From: Nitrospira sp. SG-bin1
GTDB lineage: Bacteria > Nitrospirota > Nitrospiria > Nitrospirales > Nitrospiraceae
Direction of reading: 5' to 3'
DNA length: 64,000 bases
Assembly: GCA_002083365.1 (NCBI GenBank)
Contig: LVWS01000038.1
Coordinates: forward strand, 62,001-126,000
The notes under the pieces were generated by a model. The model saw only the letters and a list, made by a program, of their open reading frames with translations. It did not search any database and had not been told where the DNA came from. The position numbers and the translations under genes were made by a program. Each line of letters starts with the position of its first letter. Within the stretch, counting starts at the first letter, position 1. Below are positions 27,654 to 37,380 of the stretch, one piece after another.

Positions 27654-28178
27654 ATGCTTGGCAGGAGAAGGCTAGCAGGTCTGAGCGTATTCGTTTACTG
27701 TCTCGCACTGGGTGCTCTATTCCCTACCGTGGCTTCTGCGACGCATGAAGCGGACCACCGCTTTATGGTGGAAGGGTATGTTTGTGATCAAGACGGAAAG
27801 GGACTTTCAAATATTGATGTGCTTGTCAAGGATACCAAGATCTCATATGGCCAGGTCGTGAAGACTGATGGCGATGGCTATTACAAGGCCATGTTCCATC
27901 TCCATAATGATAACTTTGGCGATCCCCTTCTCATAGAAGCAAGGGCGGAGCAGAAAAATCTTAAAGTTGAATTCGACCCCAAAGATCTAGAGGCTGAACG
28001 AAAGGTCAGGGTTGATTTTGGAAGTGGTTGCGCTGCAAGTAGTCCTCCCGCCTGGGTATTATGGGGAGGTGGCGCGGTGGTCGTAGCGGCTGGTACTATT
28101 TTCGGTGTGAAGCTCGTCCGTTCTCAACGGAGGAGGGAACGGGCAAAAACACCATCGTACCGAAAGAGAAAAACATAA
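27654..28178 (+). CDS. Exported, membrane-anchored carboxypeptidase-regulatory-like protein
   Basis: About 174 residues from the ATG at 27654; a GTG at 27606 would add 16 residues. A signal peptide (1 to about 30) leads into one Ig-like/CarboxypepD_reg beta-sandwich (about 40-120; VEGYVCDQDGKGLSNIDVLV and a TDGDGYY turn). A transmembrane segment (about 133-155) and a basic cytoplasmic tail (RRRERAK...) follow. It is a likely periplasmic binding or structural domain; the function is unknown. It sits upstream of the respiratory cluster but is separated from it by a terminator. Confidence 0.65.
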   Translation: MLGRRRLAGLSVFVYCLALGALFPTVASATHEADHRFMVEGYVCDQDGKGLSNIDVLVKDTKISYGQVVKTDGDGYYKAMFHLHNDNFGDPLLIEARAEQKNLKVEFDPKDLEAERKVRVDFGSGCAASSPPAWVLWGGGAVVVAAGTIFGVKLVRSQRRRERAKTPSYRKRKT

Positions 28179-28282
28179 TCACCGATAACGGTCCTTGAGG
28201 AGGGGCTGCGGAGTACCTCGCTGGATCGGTCGATGGGTGGGCGAGGGTTGGAGTGCAGAACAGCTGGGGCGCGAGTAGAGGG

Positions 28283-28326
28283 AACGCTTTTGCAGGAGGT
28301 ATGAACGCCTCGGCAGAAGCGTTTTT
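28283..28326 (+). terminator. Intrinsic terminator before the respiratory cluster
   Basis: AACGCTT and AAGCGTT form a perfect 7-bp stem with a long inner loop that itself can pair (GAGG/CCTC), directly followed by TTTTTATTT. It should insulate the cluster from the upstream gene. Confidence 0.6.
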
Positions 28327-28413
28327 ATTTGTCCCGGCTATGGCTTCACGCCGAGCATGAAAAAGGGAAATCACGCGCGAGGGTCGCGTGAATGCTCGCA
28401 ATGATTAGAAGAA

Positions 28414-28902
28414 ATGGTTAGAAGAACGAGTTCCACGCCAATGGTCCTGGGTCTTACCCTCTGGGTAGTATCTGGTTGCGGTGAGCAGGGTCCCGGAGAT
28501 GGCCCGATCGTTCCTCCGCCTCCCGCACCGGCGGAATATGCCGACAAGCACATGCCGACCGATTGGTGGGGAGATGTCCAGAAGTTTGAAGAAGGGCGAA
28601 AGTTGTACGTGGGTGAGACAAATCCCGATGTCAATTGTGCCAGTTGTCATGGAAAAGATGGAAAACCTGTGAAGGCGGGTGCAACGGACTTTCGAAACCC
28701 TGAGCGCATGAAGCTGTATTCGGATGCCGTATGGTTTTGGCGTATATCCGAAGGGGTGCCGAATACCAAGATGCGAGGCTGGAAGAGCAAGCTCTCCGAC
28801 GAAGACCGGTGGAAGCTCGTGCTCTATGAGCGGAATTTTTCATTGGCGGGCAAGGTCTGGAGTCAAGAAGAGAAGCAGTGGATCGATGCTCGTGTGAAGT
28901 AG
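28414..28902 (+). CDS. Monoheme c-type cytochrome lipoprotein
   Basis: 162 residues. A lipoprotein signal has its lipobox Cys at residue 22 (VVSGC), followed by a Pro-rich linker. One heme c site is C75-x2-C78-H79 (CASCH), with Met119 (NTKMRGW) as the probable sixth ligand. This is a soluble class I domain tethered to the membrane, likely to take electrons from, or pass them to, the complex encoded downstream. It is the first gene of the respiratory cluster; the next start is 220 bases on, so a separate promoter is possible. Confidence 0.85.
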   Translation: MVRRTSSTPMVLGLTLWVVSGCGEQGPGDGPIVPPPPAPAEYADKHMPTDWWGDVQKFEEGRKLYVGETNPDVNCASCHGKDGKPVKAGATDFRNPERMKLYSDAVWFWRISEGVPNTKMRGWKSKLSDEDRWKLVLYERNFSLAGKVWSQEEKQWIDARVK

Positions 28903-29122
28903 CCGATAGGGTTCCTCGGCTGGCCTGTGCAGAATTTGTCATCTGTCTTCGGGATCTACGATATGCGGCAGTCGAGAGGTTTTCCTTCGGTTTGGAGAAT
29001 CGAGACCGCTTGTCAGACTCAGGTTGTTTTCGTGAAGCAGTCAGGGATCCCCTTATCGGTACGCAATAGAGGAACATGCGATACTGCGCTGATTTATTAA
29101 AGTGAGGGAGCATCGAGACATC

Positions 29123-30835
29123 GTGAAAAAACTGTCGCACAGTCTCTTAACGCTCGGTACGCTTCTCGCGCTTTGTGTGCTTGGTTCAACCAGCATCCAT
29201 GCTCAGGAGCTTGGGGCGTCTTCAGTGGAGTTTCCGTACACAGGCAATCGGACGGCAGTATGGATCGTCGCGCAGCTGCATATCTTGTTTGCCGCGTTTA
29301 TCCTCGGGGCACCGATCTTCGTCGTCATTTCAGAATGGTTGGGTTACCGCAAACAGGACCCGCGGTATGATCGCCTCGCCAAAGAAATTACCAAGGTCAC
29401 GGTCATTCTCTTCAGTATGACGGCGGTAACCGGCGGTTTGTTTATTTTCGTCCTTCTTGCCGCCTACCCGCAGTTCACGACCTCGTTCATCAACCAGTTT
29501 TATATGGTGTTCGCGGTCTTGTATCCGGCGCTGTTTATCGCTGAAACGATTCTCATGTATGCCTATCTCTACACCTGGGATGTCTGGAAAGGTGAAAAGA
29601 AAGGGCGTCATATCGCACTGGGCGTGGTCTTGAATCTTGTCTGTTTGCTGATCTTGTTCGTAATCAACGGCCCAACGTCGTTCATGAACACGCCGCCCAA
29701 AGCGGAAGGGGTGTCGCCGCAGGATTTTCTCGCAGCCGCCACCTTGTGGGATAAGATCGCGAACCAAAGTTGGTTCCCCCTGAGTCTTCACCGGATCGAC
29801 GGCAATGTGGCGTTCGGCGGGTTCATCGCCGGGATGATCGCCGCCTACATGTATATGGGAGCGAAGACGCAGGAGGAGAAAGCTTATTACGATTGGATGG
29901 GATTCGCCGCCATCTGGATCGCAGTCGGTGGGTCGTTGTTGCAGCCGTTTACGGGTCTGCTATTGGCGTATGAGATGTGCGATTACGACTTTTCGTTCTG
30001 TCCGTACATGATGGCGGATCAGCTCTCCATGTTTTTCGAAATGCAAGGAGTGATGATCGGACTCTTGTTCTTGGGCATCAACTATTATAGTTGGCTCAGC
30101 GTTAAGCGCATTGAAGGAGCCGAAAATGTGCGGATGACGATCCTGGCTCCCATCGTCTTGGTGGTGTTGCTCCCCGCTACGATGTGGGTGATGAATAGTT
30201 ACTGGATTCCAGATCCGATGTCCTTGGCCTTTCTGCTGCCGCTCGCATTGTCGCCATTCCTGTTGGGCCGGTTCGTCCCCATGACGGTTTCCGCGAAGAC
30301 AGTCATCAAGATCGGCTTTATCGTCATGCTCGTGAGCGATGCTGTTTGGCTTACCCCTGCCGGATTTGTGGCTACCGGGACCGATATGCCGGATGAGCTG
30401 AAACTCCCGGAAGGATGGGATTATCTGTCGTCAATGCCGGCGAAACTTTCGGCGATATTGACGCTGGTGTTTGTGACGGTCGTCAATTACGTCCTCTATA
30501 ACAGAACCATCAAGCAGGGCACGATTCTCTGGGGCAAGATCGATTTCGCCTCTCAGTTTGTGCTGATTTTCTTGGCGTTTACCTCGACGTGGATCATGGG
30601 CTTGATGGGGGCCGTACGGTCGCTGCTGAAGAAGTATTTTCATACGTATAGTTTGGTGTCGGACCTCAGCGCGGAGTCATTTACTCCGACGCTTTCGTAT
30701 TCGGCCGGATGGATTACGGCCATCACCGTATTCTTTATTGCCATCGTCAGCTTAGCTGCGCTGGTCGCTCTTCGGCCTTCCGTTTCGAAGGCGCGGGAAC
30801 CCGAGGGGAGTCCTGTCCCCGTCGCAGCGAAGTAA
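29123..30835 (+). CDS. CydA-like (bd-oxidase subunit I-like) membrane protein, copy 1
   Basis: 570 residues from the GTG at 29123, chosen because GAGGGAG precedes it and a signal-like N-terminus (VKKLSHSLL...IHAQ) follows. About 13-14 membrane segments. The first core helix has QLHILFAAFILG, matching the CydA helix that carries the high-spin heme ligand (E. coli His19 region), and a later SLHRIDGNVAFGG matches the second heme-ligand helix. No CydB gene follows. In this cluster it is more likely a subunit of the quinol-oxidising complex than a stand-alone bd oxidase; whether it reduces O2 is unknown. Confidence 0.8.
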   Translation: MKKLSHSLLTLGTLLALCVLGSTSIHAQELGASSVEFPYTGNRTAVWIVAQLHILFAAFILGAPIFVVISEWLGYRKQDPRYDRLAKEITKVTVILFSMTAVTGGLFIFVLLAAYPQFTTSFINQFYMVFAVLYPALFIAETILMYAYLYTWDVWKGEKKGRHIALGVVLNLVCLLILFVINGPTSFMNTPPKAEGVSPQDFLAAATLWDKIANQSWFPLSLHRIDGNVAFGGFIAGMIAAYMYMGAKTQEEKAYYDWMGFAAIWIAVGGSLLQPFTGLLLAYEMCDYDFSFCPYMMADQLSMFFEMQGVMIGLLFLGINYYSWLSVKRIEGAENVRMTILAPIVLVVLLPATMWVMNSYWIPDPMSLAFLLPLALSPFLLGRFVPMTVSAKTVIKIGFIVMLVSDAVWLTPAGFVATGTDMPDELKLPEGWDYLSSMPAKLSAILTLVFVTVVNYVLYNRTIKQGTILWGKIDFASQFVLIFLAFTSTWIMGLMGAVRSLLKKYFHTYSLVSDLSAESFTPTLSYSAGWITAITVFFIAIVSLAALVALRPSVSKAREPEGSPVPVAAK

Positions 30836-30873
30836 TCACCGTATGGGGCCTTACTGAGGTAGCGAGAATTCGC

Positions 30874-31692
30874 ATGGGGAACATATTCAAAAAGCTGGGT
30901 ATAGGATCGGCGGTCGGCGCGGTGTTGGTCGGCATCGCGCGCTCACAAGATGTACCTGTCGATTTTCAACTGCTGTTCTTTGTTGTCTCGCTGATCGGGG
31001 CGATCGTCTTCATGCTGCTTGACGCGCAGCCGATCGGAACCATGAGCGGAGGGAAGTCCGTTTTCGCCGTCATGGCCTTCTGGATCCTTTTGGTGACGGT
31101 CTGTGTGGCCGGAGCGTCTCTGCTGCCACAGTTTGACCCTGAAGATGAAAAGGTAAAGATCGGGAAACTTCTCGATAAAGAACGAAAACAGTCGAGCCAG
31201 GGCAAAGCGGAAGAACTGATAGCCCGGGCGAAGGCTCTGGATGAACAGGTCAAAGCGCTTGAAGACCGGCTCAAGGGTATTGGCGGAGGTCAGGCGGCGA
31301 CGGCGACCTCGGCGCCTCCGGCTCGAGACAAACCTTCCGCAGCCTCCGATGGAGGGAGTGGGGCTTCAAGCGATGTGATGAAGGTCGGGGAGGAACAGTG
31401 GCAACTGCAGGAATGTTACAACTGCCACAAGTTGCGCGGTGAGGGCGGAAAGAAGCGTGGCCCGGAGTTGGACAACATCGGTTCGTTGTTGACGGTGGAA
31501 GAGATCCAGCAGAAAATTGCCGACCCCAAGAGCTTCATGGCCGAGGGATATGAGAAGGAATGGCAGAAGGGCATCATGCCGGACAAATTTAAGGACCTCA
31601 TGGATCCCAAGGAGATGTCGGCGCTCGCCACTTGGTTGGGATCCTTCAAGAATGCCTCCGTCAACACCCCGAAGCCGATCAAGAAGAAGTAA
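30874..31692 (+). CDS. Membrane-anchored monoheme cytochrome c with coiled coil
   Basis: 272 residues. Two N-terminal hydrophobic segments (about 31-50 and 63-85), a coiled coil (about 95-137), an Ala/Ser-rich linker, and a C-terminal heme c domain with C181-x2-C184-H185 (CYNCH) and a Met in a GIMPDKF-type loop. The domain order implies a heme domain held away from the membrane by a stalk. The stop codon overlaps the ATG of the Rieske gene, a strong sign of co-translation and of shared complex membership. Confidence 0.85.
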   Translation: MGNIFKKLGIGSAVGAVLVGIARSQDVPVDFQLLFFVVSLIGAIVFMLLDAQPIGTMSGGKSVFAVMAFWILLVTVCVAGASLLPQFDPEDEKVKIGKLLDKERKQSSQGKAEELIARAKALDEQVKALEDRLKGIGGGQAATATSAPPARDKPSAASDGGSGASSDVMKVGEEQWQLQECYNCHKLRGEGGKKRGPELDNIGSLLTVEEIQQKIADPKSFMAEGYEKEWQKGIMPDKFKDLMDPKEMSALATWLGSFKNASVNTPKPIKKK

Positions 31693-32627
31693 TGCTGCAA
31701 CCAAAGCTGAAATCCAAGGTCCGGTGCACCGACCTCGACATTGGTGAAGTCACCAAGGTCGTGCTCGATCCCCTCTCCCATGAAATCAGCCACATCGTCG
31801 TTTCTATGAACGGAAGGGGCGAGCGCCAGGTTGCCATCGGTCATGTGCAGGCTGTCACTGACGATCTTGTGCAGTTGCGCGCGCCGTCGGCGGATATTCT
31901 GGCGTTGCCTCCCTTCAGGCGGGACGACTATGTCACCACTCATGAAGTGGAGATCTCGCATCTTGAAGACAACATCCATGTGATGCCGGGCGAGGTATTG
32001 GTCCCATTGCCCGACCTCGAGAAGAGTGTCAAGCGCCGCACCTTCTTCATGAATTTTACGCACGTCATCGGATTTTTGATCGGACTTCCGATCGCGTATC
32101 CCATTCTGCGGTTTCTCATGAAGCCGATGTACGCGGATTTCGACAACCAGTGGCTGAAAGTGGGAAACGTGAGCAAGATCAAGCAAGAAGATGTCGGCGT
32201 GCAATTCAAGTACAAGAAAAAAGTAAAAGAAGCCTTCATGCCCGAATCCGAAATAGAGAAGAACGTCTGGGTTCTTCGGGCGACTCCGGAGCTACTCGAA
32301 AAAGTCTACAAAGACAAGGACATGGAGTTCCGCGATGCCAGGGGGAAAGCGATCTGGACCAACAAGAAAGAAATCCCCTATGTTGCGTTTTCCGGTAAGT
32401 GCCCACACTTGGGATGCGGTTTCAAGTGGCGGCAGCATAAGACCTTGGGGCAAGTCTTCCTCTGTCCGTGCCATTTGAGCATCTACGATGCATCCGGAAA
32501 AGTACTGGACGGTCCCGCACCGCGAGGTTTGGACGCATTACCTGTCCGCGTGGCCGCGAACGGCGAAGTTGAGATCATCGATATGGAATTCAAGGCTGGT
32601 ACGAAGTCACAAGTTCGGATCGTGTGA
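31692..32627 (+). CDS. Rieske iron-sulfur protein with N-terminal PRC-barrel-like domain
   Basis: 311 residues. Residues 1 to about 80 resemble a PRC barrel (DIGEVTKVVLDPLSHEISH, then VAIGHVQAV). One membrane segment lies at about 122-142. The C-terminal Rieske fold contains CPHLGC and CPCHLS, giving the [2Fe-2S] ligands (Cys and His from each) and the disulfide pair. It would be the Rieske subunit of the adjacent cytochrome b. A usual bc1/b6f Rieske protein has only a short N-tail before the helix, so the extra domain is unusual. Confidence 0.9.
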   Translation: MLQPKLKSKVRCTDLDIGEVTKVVLDPLSHEISHIVVSMNGRGERQVAIGHVQAVTDDLVQLRAPSADILALPPFRRDDYVTTHEVEISHLEDNIHVMPGEVLVPLPDLEKSVKRRTFFMNFTHVIGFLIGLPIAYPILRFLMKPMYADFDNQWLKVGNVSKIKQEDVGVQFKYKKKVKEAFMPESEIEKNVWVLRATPELLEKVYKDKDMEFRDARGKAIWTNKKEIPYVAFSGKCPHLGCGFKWRQHKTLGQVFLCPCHLSIYDASGKVLDGPAPRGLDALPVRVAANGEVEIIDMEFKAGTKSQVRIV

Positions 32628-32638
32628 GAGCCGGCGGC

Positions 32639-33766
32639 ATGACTATCAAGCAATCTTCTCCTGCAACAGTTCCCGATCATCAGCCCAGCACGATCGAAAA
32701 GCTCGTGGCCTTCCTGGATGAACGTGTCGGCCTCAAGGAAATGCAGGCCAAGATGCTGAACGAGCCGATCCCCGGCGGCTCTCGATGGGCCTATGTGTTC
32801 GGGTCCGTGTTGTTGTTCATCTTCGCCATGCAGGCTCTGACGGGCATGTTGCTCATGTTCTATTATGTGCCGACCGCAGACCACGCGTATGACAGTACGC
32901 AATATATCATTCACGAGGTCGATTATGGGTGGTTCCTGCTGAGTTATCATTTCTGGGGATCCAGCGCCATGGTCGTCTGTGTCGTCGCGCATATGTCTCA
33001 AGTGTTTCTCTGGGGCGCCTATAAGAAGCCGCGAGAGTTGCTGTGGCTTGTGGGCCTGGCACTGTTCGGCATTGTGATCACCTTTGGCTTTACAGGCTAT
33101 CTGCTGCCTTGGGACCAGCGTGCGTTCTGGGCGACGATCGTGGGTGTTGAGATCTTGGATAAGACGCCCGTCATCGGTGATTTCATGGCTCGGTTTCTGA
33201 AAGGCGGACCGACTCCCGGTCAGATGACCTTGAGCCGATTTTTCGTCCTCCATGTGATGATTCTCCCGGCCGCACTTATGGCTCTCGCCGGATTGCATCT
33301 CTTCCTGTTTCGGGTCGCTGCCCCCGCGGGACCGTTCAGGGGGACCGTCGAGGAAATCAAGGCGAAGACAGATTATTTCTTTCCCCGTCAAATTTGGAAA
33401 GACATCGTCGGGATGGCTTTTGTCTTTGTCGGTATTTGTGCCTTGGCCCTCTGGGAGCCGGTCGTCTTGTTGGATCAGGCGACGCCAGACCCGGGGGAGT
33501 ACCATCCCGAACCGGAATGGTATTTCCTGTTCTACTTCCAATTGCTGAGGTTGAAACTCTTTGCGGGCCAATTTGGTCAGTTTTTGGGAGCGGTGGCATT
33601 GCCGGTCCTGTTCATGGTGCTGCTCGTCGCGCTTCCGTTTTTCGACAAAGATCCGGAGCGGAATATTTTCAAACGACCGATCGCCCTGATCAGTTGGATC
33701 GCCATCATGGTGGTCATCGCCTTGTTTACAGTCGCGGCGGTCATTAACCGTGAATTCCTGGATTAG
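32639..33766 (+). CDS. Cytochrome b of a bc-type quinol oxidoreductase
   Basis: 375 residues from the ATG at 32639. About eight membrane helices with two His pairs on helices B and D: H-x13-H (in HFWGSSAMVVCVVAH) and H-x14-H (HVMILPAALMALAGLH), which ligate the two b hemes. PEWYF (Qo-site PEWY) is intact. It lies 11 bases after the Rieske gene. The single-chain length with all helices resembles fused b6/subunit IV. It oxidises quinol and splits electrons to the Rieske centre and b hemes. Confidence 0.95.
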   Translation: MTIKQSSPATVPDHQPSTIEKLVAFLDERVGLKEMQAKMLNEPIPGGSRWAYVFGSVLLFIFAMQALTGMLLMFYYVPTADHAYDSTQYIIHEVDYGWFLLSYHFWGSSAMVVCVVAHMSQVFLWGAYKKPRELLWLVGLALFGIVITFGFTGYLLPWDQRAFWATIVGVEILDKTPVIGDFMARFLKGGPTPGQMTLSRFFVLHVMILPAALMALAGLHLFLFRVAAPAGPFRGTVEEIKAKTDYFFPRQIWKDIVGMAFVFVGICALALWEPVVLLDQATPDPGEYHPEPEWYFLFYFQLLRLKLFAGQFGQFLGAVALPVLFMVLLVALPFFDKDPERNIFKRPIALISWIAIMVVIALFTVAAVINREFLD

Positions 33767-33785
33767 TTGATCCTTCTCGTTTGTT

Positions 33786-34790
33786 ATGGCTGAAGAACGC
33801 GAATCAATGTCTCCGACGAAGATAGGATTTGGCATCCTCTGGCCAGCCTGCTGGACGGGTATTCCCATCAAGGCCGTGTTCGCTGTGCTTGCCATGACGA
33901 TGGGATTGGTGCACTTCGAAGGACGATTTGGACTGGCTTTTTTGTTGCTGTTTGCGAGTCCGGTCACCGTCTTTGCCGCCCCCATCATCATGGCGATCTT
34001 TGAAACACACTTTGGTGAAGGGATCGGTCTCCCGCTTATTTTTGGCGCATCGATCCCCGTCGATATCTGGGCGTTGGGCGTGGTCGGTCAAACGTTTTTC
34101 CTGGAGCGTCTGCGGAAAGAACCGCCTCATGACGGGTTGGGTTTTGCGATTTGGTGGCGGGCCGCGCTCATCGGGACCTTCTTTCTCCCGCTTCTCTGGT
34201 GGATCGTCAGCCGTGTGACGGAGATCGCCATCAGCGCCTCTCACTCCATGGCTCAAATGGAAAGCATGAGGCATATCTTCGACACCGGTCTTCCAGTCGC
34301 AGAACGCATCGGTCTTGAACTGACGATCTGGGGATCCATCTCCTCGGCGGTTCTGATCATCTTGGCGGTGATCGGGGTGTCCATTCTCGGGCAAATCATT
34401 CGCCGTATGGCGGAAAACGCCCGTCCCGCACCTGAAAATTATCAAGGACTCGTCACCCGCTGGGACCTCATGAGGGTCCCGACCGATCAAGGATTGCTGT
34501 TGGCGTCGGTCGCGGGCGCCGGTGTAGTGCTGGCATTGGTGTTTTGGACCATACTCCCGGTGACGACGCCGCATCCGCATGAGTGCTGTAAGAAACCCGA
34601 AGTGCAGGCGGAACCGCCGTTCAAGCCGTCCGAGTCATTGAACAAGAATGCGCAGCGACTTGCGTCGCTTGCGGCACAAGTCGAGGCAATGGAACGACTG
34701 AAGACGGACCCAAAAAGTCAGAAAGATAAGGCGAAGGAGAAAGCCGAAGGCGGAACCGCCAAGGACTCCTCTGCCAAGACGAAACCGTAA
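33786..34790 (+). CDS. Multi-TM protein of the respiratory cluster, function unknown
   Basis: 334 residues with about six to seven hydrophobic segments between residues 25 and 260, then a hydrophilic Lys/Glu/Pro-rich tail of about 75 residues. His occurs in a VHFEG turn and in the HPHECC segment near the start of the tail, which could be a metal or redox site, but no heme motif is clear. It is co-directional, 19 bases after cytochrome b and 16 bases before the second CydA-like gene, so it is a probable structural or redox subunit of the same complex. Confidence 0.7.
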   Translation: MAEERESMSPTKIGFGILWPACWTGIPIKAVFAVLAMTMGLVHFEGRFGLAFLLLFASPVTVFAAPIIMAIFETHFGEGIGLPLIFGASIPVDIWALGVVGQTFFLERLRKEPPHDGLGFAIWWRAALIGTFFLPLLWWIVSRVTEIAISASHSMAQMESMRHIFDTGLPVAERIGLELTIWGSISSAVLIILAVIGVSILGQIIRRMAENARPAPENYQGLVTRWDLMRVPTDQGLLLASVAGAGVVLALVFWTILPVTTPHPHECCKKPEVQAEPPFKPSESLNKNAQRLASLAAQVEAMERLKTDPKSQKDKAKEKAEGGTAKDSSAKTKP

Positions 34791-34806
34791 CTTGCGAGGT
34801 GATGAG

Positions 34807-36666
34807 GTGAGTGCCATACAACAGGGGGTCGGAACGATTCAACGGGCTCTCCGGGCCGTCGGAAGTCACGGCGGATGGCTCGCAGGTCTCTTGTTGACAG
34901 CTGGTTGGCTTGCGCTCCCTTCGATCGGTTTCGCGGCGGAGGGAGCCTCGGCCGGTCCAACCGAGTATCGCGATATTCCTTATATCGGCAGTCGCAACCT
35001 TATCTGGTTTGTCGCGCAGCTGCATTTGCTCCTGGCCGGGTTTGTCTTAGGCGTGCCGATCTTTGCGTGGCTGTGCGAAGTCATCGCTTGGAGGGGAGGC
35101 GAACAGCGATACGACAAGCTCGCGAAGGAGTTTACCAAACTCCTCACTTCGGCCTATGCAACGACCGCCTTGTTCGGCGGCATTCTCCTGTTTCTGTTGG
35201 TGGCGTTCTACCCCAAGCTGATGAATTATCTGACGGATGTTTTCTTCCCGTCATTTTTACTGTACTGCCTGCTCTTCCTGTTAGAAACCGCCACGCTCTA
35301 TCTGTATTGGTATGGGTGGGATGCGATGCAGTATGGCAATAAGAAAACGTTGCATATATTTCTGGGGTTCCTGCTAAATTTCTTCGCCGTGTTCATCATG
35401 ATCGTGCCCAATGCCTGGGCCACGTTCCAGGCCAGCCCGGTCGTGATTTCCGAAGGCACGGCCATCGAACGAGCCTGGGCCGCAACGTGGAATCCAACCT
35501 GGTGGCCCATCAACATCCATCGGTTCATCGCCAACGTCGTGCTCGGTGGGTACATCTGCGGAGCGTACGCCGGAGTCCGATACCTGTCGGTCAAGAGTAC
35601 CGAGGATCGGGAACATTACGATTGGATGGGCTATGTCGGCAATTTCATCGGGGTGTTCGGTCTCTTGGCTCTGCCGTTCGCCGGCTATTGGCTCATGAGG
35701 GAAATTTACCAATACAACCAGCAGATGGGGATTACGCTGATGGGAGGATTCCTGTCCTGGCTCTTCATCATCCAAGCCATGCTGATCGGGGTCCTGTTCA
35801 TGGGTTCGAACTATTACTTCTGGCTGGGCATCACCTATCGCATTCCTGGATCAATGGCAAAATATCGGCGACCGATGCTGTGGATGCTGATTAGTCTGCT
35901 GTTTTGTCTCGCGGTGTGGATGACACCGCATTCGCTCGTCGCCAGCATCGAAGAAGCCCAGAAAATGGGAGGCGCCCACCATCCCTTGCTCGGCGTCCTG
36001 GGGGTCATGTCCGCCAAAATGACCGTGTCGAACCTCATGATTCTCATTACCTTCATGAGCTTCGTCATGTATTGGCGAGCGGGAAAACAGGACACGGCAG
36101 GGTGGGCGAAGTTCGGGAAGGCGGTCATGGGCGCCATCTTGGTCCTGGCCAGCATCGCCGTCATCGTGCTGGGGGTGTGGGGGTACTTCGTACCGGCAAT
36201 CGTCCGCATCAATTACTTCTCCACGTCCCAGGTGCTGATCGTTATTTTCGTCATCCTGACGATCACCCCGCTGACGGCACTCTTGCTCAAGAGCGCCAGA
36301 ACGACGACAGAAATGGTTTGGGGCAGTATGCCACCCCGCGCCGGGTATGCGCTGGTTCTGAATGCCGTCATGGTCATTCTTCTCATGACATTGATGGGCT
36401 ACGCGCGATCCTCATCCCGTGTTCATTGGCACGTGTATGGGGTCATGCGGGATTCGTCGCCCTATGCCTATTCTCCCGCGCTCGGCAGTGCGTCGCTGAT
36501 CATGGCCTTTTGTACGTTTTTCTTCTGCATCCTCGTGGCCTTTATCTTCTGGGTGGCCACCATGGGCGATAAGTACAAAGCCGCTGCCGGCTCGGGAAAA
36601 GCGGAACTGCCGCACGGCCTTCCGGCGATGGCTGGAGGGGCTCCGGAGGAGCAACAAAGGACATGA
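34807..36666 (+). CDS. CydA-like (bd-oxidase subunit I-like) membrane protein, copy 2
   Basis: 619 residues from the GTG at 34807, which follows GAGGTGATGAG. An exported N-terminus (ending near GFAAEG) is followed by about 14 membrane segments. QLHLLLAGFVLGVPIF and INIHRFIANVVLGG mirror the heme-ligand helices seen in the first copy at 29123-30835, and both genes share the EHYDWMG-like loop and overall order, so they are paralogues. No CydB partner is present. It probably forms a heme-b-bearing subunit of the enlarged complex. Confidence 0.8.
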   Translation: MSAIQQGVGTIQRALRAVGSHGGWLAGLLLTAGWLALPSIGFAAEGASAGPTEYRDIPYIGSRNLIWFVAQLHLLLAGFVLGVPIFAWLCEVIAWRGGEQRYDKLAKEFTKLLTSAYATTALFGGILLFLLVAFYPKLMNYLTDVFFPSFLLYCLLFLLETATLYLYWYGWDAMQYGNKKTLHIFLGFLLNFFAVFIMIVPNAWATFQASPVVISEGTAIERAWAATWNPTWWPINIHRFIANVVLGGYICGAYAGVRYLSVKSTEDREHYDWMGYVGNFIGVFGLLALPFAGYWLMREIYQYNQQMGITLMGGFLSWLFIIQAMLIGVLFMGSNYYFWLGITYRIPGSMAKYRRPMLWMLISLLFCLAVWMTPHSLVASIEEAQKMGGAHHPLLGVLGVMSAKMTVSNLMILITFMSFVMYWRAGKQDTAGWAKFGKAVMGAILVLASIAVIVLGVWGYFVPAIVRINYFSTSQVLIVIFVILTITPLTALLLKSARTTTEMVWGSMPPRAGYALVLNAVMVILLMTLMGYARSSSRVHWHVYGVMRDSSPYAYSPALGSASLIMAFCTFFFCILVAFIFWVATMGDKYKAAAGSGKAELPHGLPAMAGGAPEEQQRT

Positions 36667-36746
36667 AGAAAGTTTGGAGTCGGGAGTGTTGAGTTGGACA
36701 CCCAAAAACTGACGCGGCACTTCCGCACCAAGAAATTAGAGGACGT

Positions 36747-37370
36747 ATGAGTGAAGTCGCACAACTACAATTGATCGCGCTGTCAATCGTCGGGATGGGG
36801 ATTCTGATCCTGCTCTTTATCAAGGCCACGTTTGTCCGGGTCACAGGGTTCGTATTCATCGTACTGGGGCTGTTCTCGTTGATGTCGCTCGCCGTGCCGC
36901 AGATGGCTTCTCTGCCTCCGGCAGAGGAAAAGATCGACCTGGCGAGCATCAAGACCCCGACCGACATCGCGGCGATCGGACAGACGGTATTTTTCAGTAA
37001 AGGCCAGTGCGCACTCTGCCATTCCATCGGTCCCAGCGAATCCGCTCGCTGTCCCGATTTGAAGGGCATCGGCGCAAAATTGAGCAAAGATTTCCTCTAT
37101 GAAAGCCTGACGGATCCCCAGGCCTTCATTTATCAGGATTTCCGGCATGGGGGGGCACCCAAGGAATATCCAGCGACGATGCCCGCGATCAATAAGGATC
37201 CGATCGGGCTTTCGAAGAATGAAATTATGGCCGTCATCGCATTTCTGCAACAAATGAGCGGTGAGCCGATCTCCGTCAGCTTGAAGGACCTTGAAATACC
37301 GGGCCAGGCGCCGTCGGCTCCGGTGAAAGCAGCGGAATCAGCACTCGTCGCCGACGCACAGGCGAATTAG
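36747..37370 (+). CDS. Membrane-anchored monoheme cytochrome c
   Basis: 207 residues. Two hydrophobic segments (about 7-27 and 32-50) anchor a periplasmic heme c domain with C88-x2-C91-H92 (CALCH) and a Met in the PATMPAI loop as the likely sixth ligand, followed by a low-complexity Ala/Pro tail. An 80-base gap separates it from the CydA-like gene upstream, and the next cytochrome gene starts 11 bases later. Confidence 0.88.
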   Translation: MSEVAQLQLIALSIVGMGILILLFIKATFVRVTGFVFIVLGLFSLMSLAVPQMASLPPAEEKIDLASIKTPTDIAAIGQTVFFSKGQCALCHSIGPSESARCPDLKGIGAKLSKDFLYESLTDPQAFIYQDFRHGGAPKEYPATMPAINKDPIGLSKNEIMAVIAFLQQMSGEPISVSLKDLEIPGQAPSAPVKAAESALVADAQAN

Positions 37371-37380
37371 GGAGGGACGT

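Noticed and set aside
29123..36666. Classical cytochrome bd oxidase operon
   Set aside because: Two CydA-like genes are present but no CydB or CydX follows either, and they are embedded among bc-complex genes.
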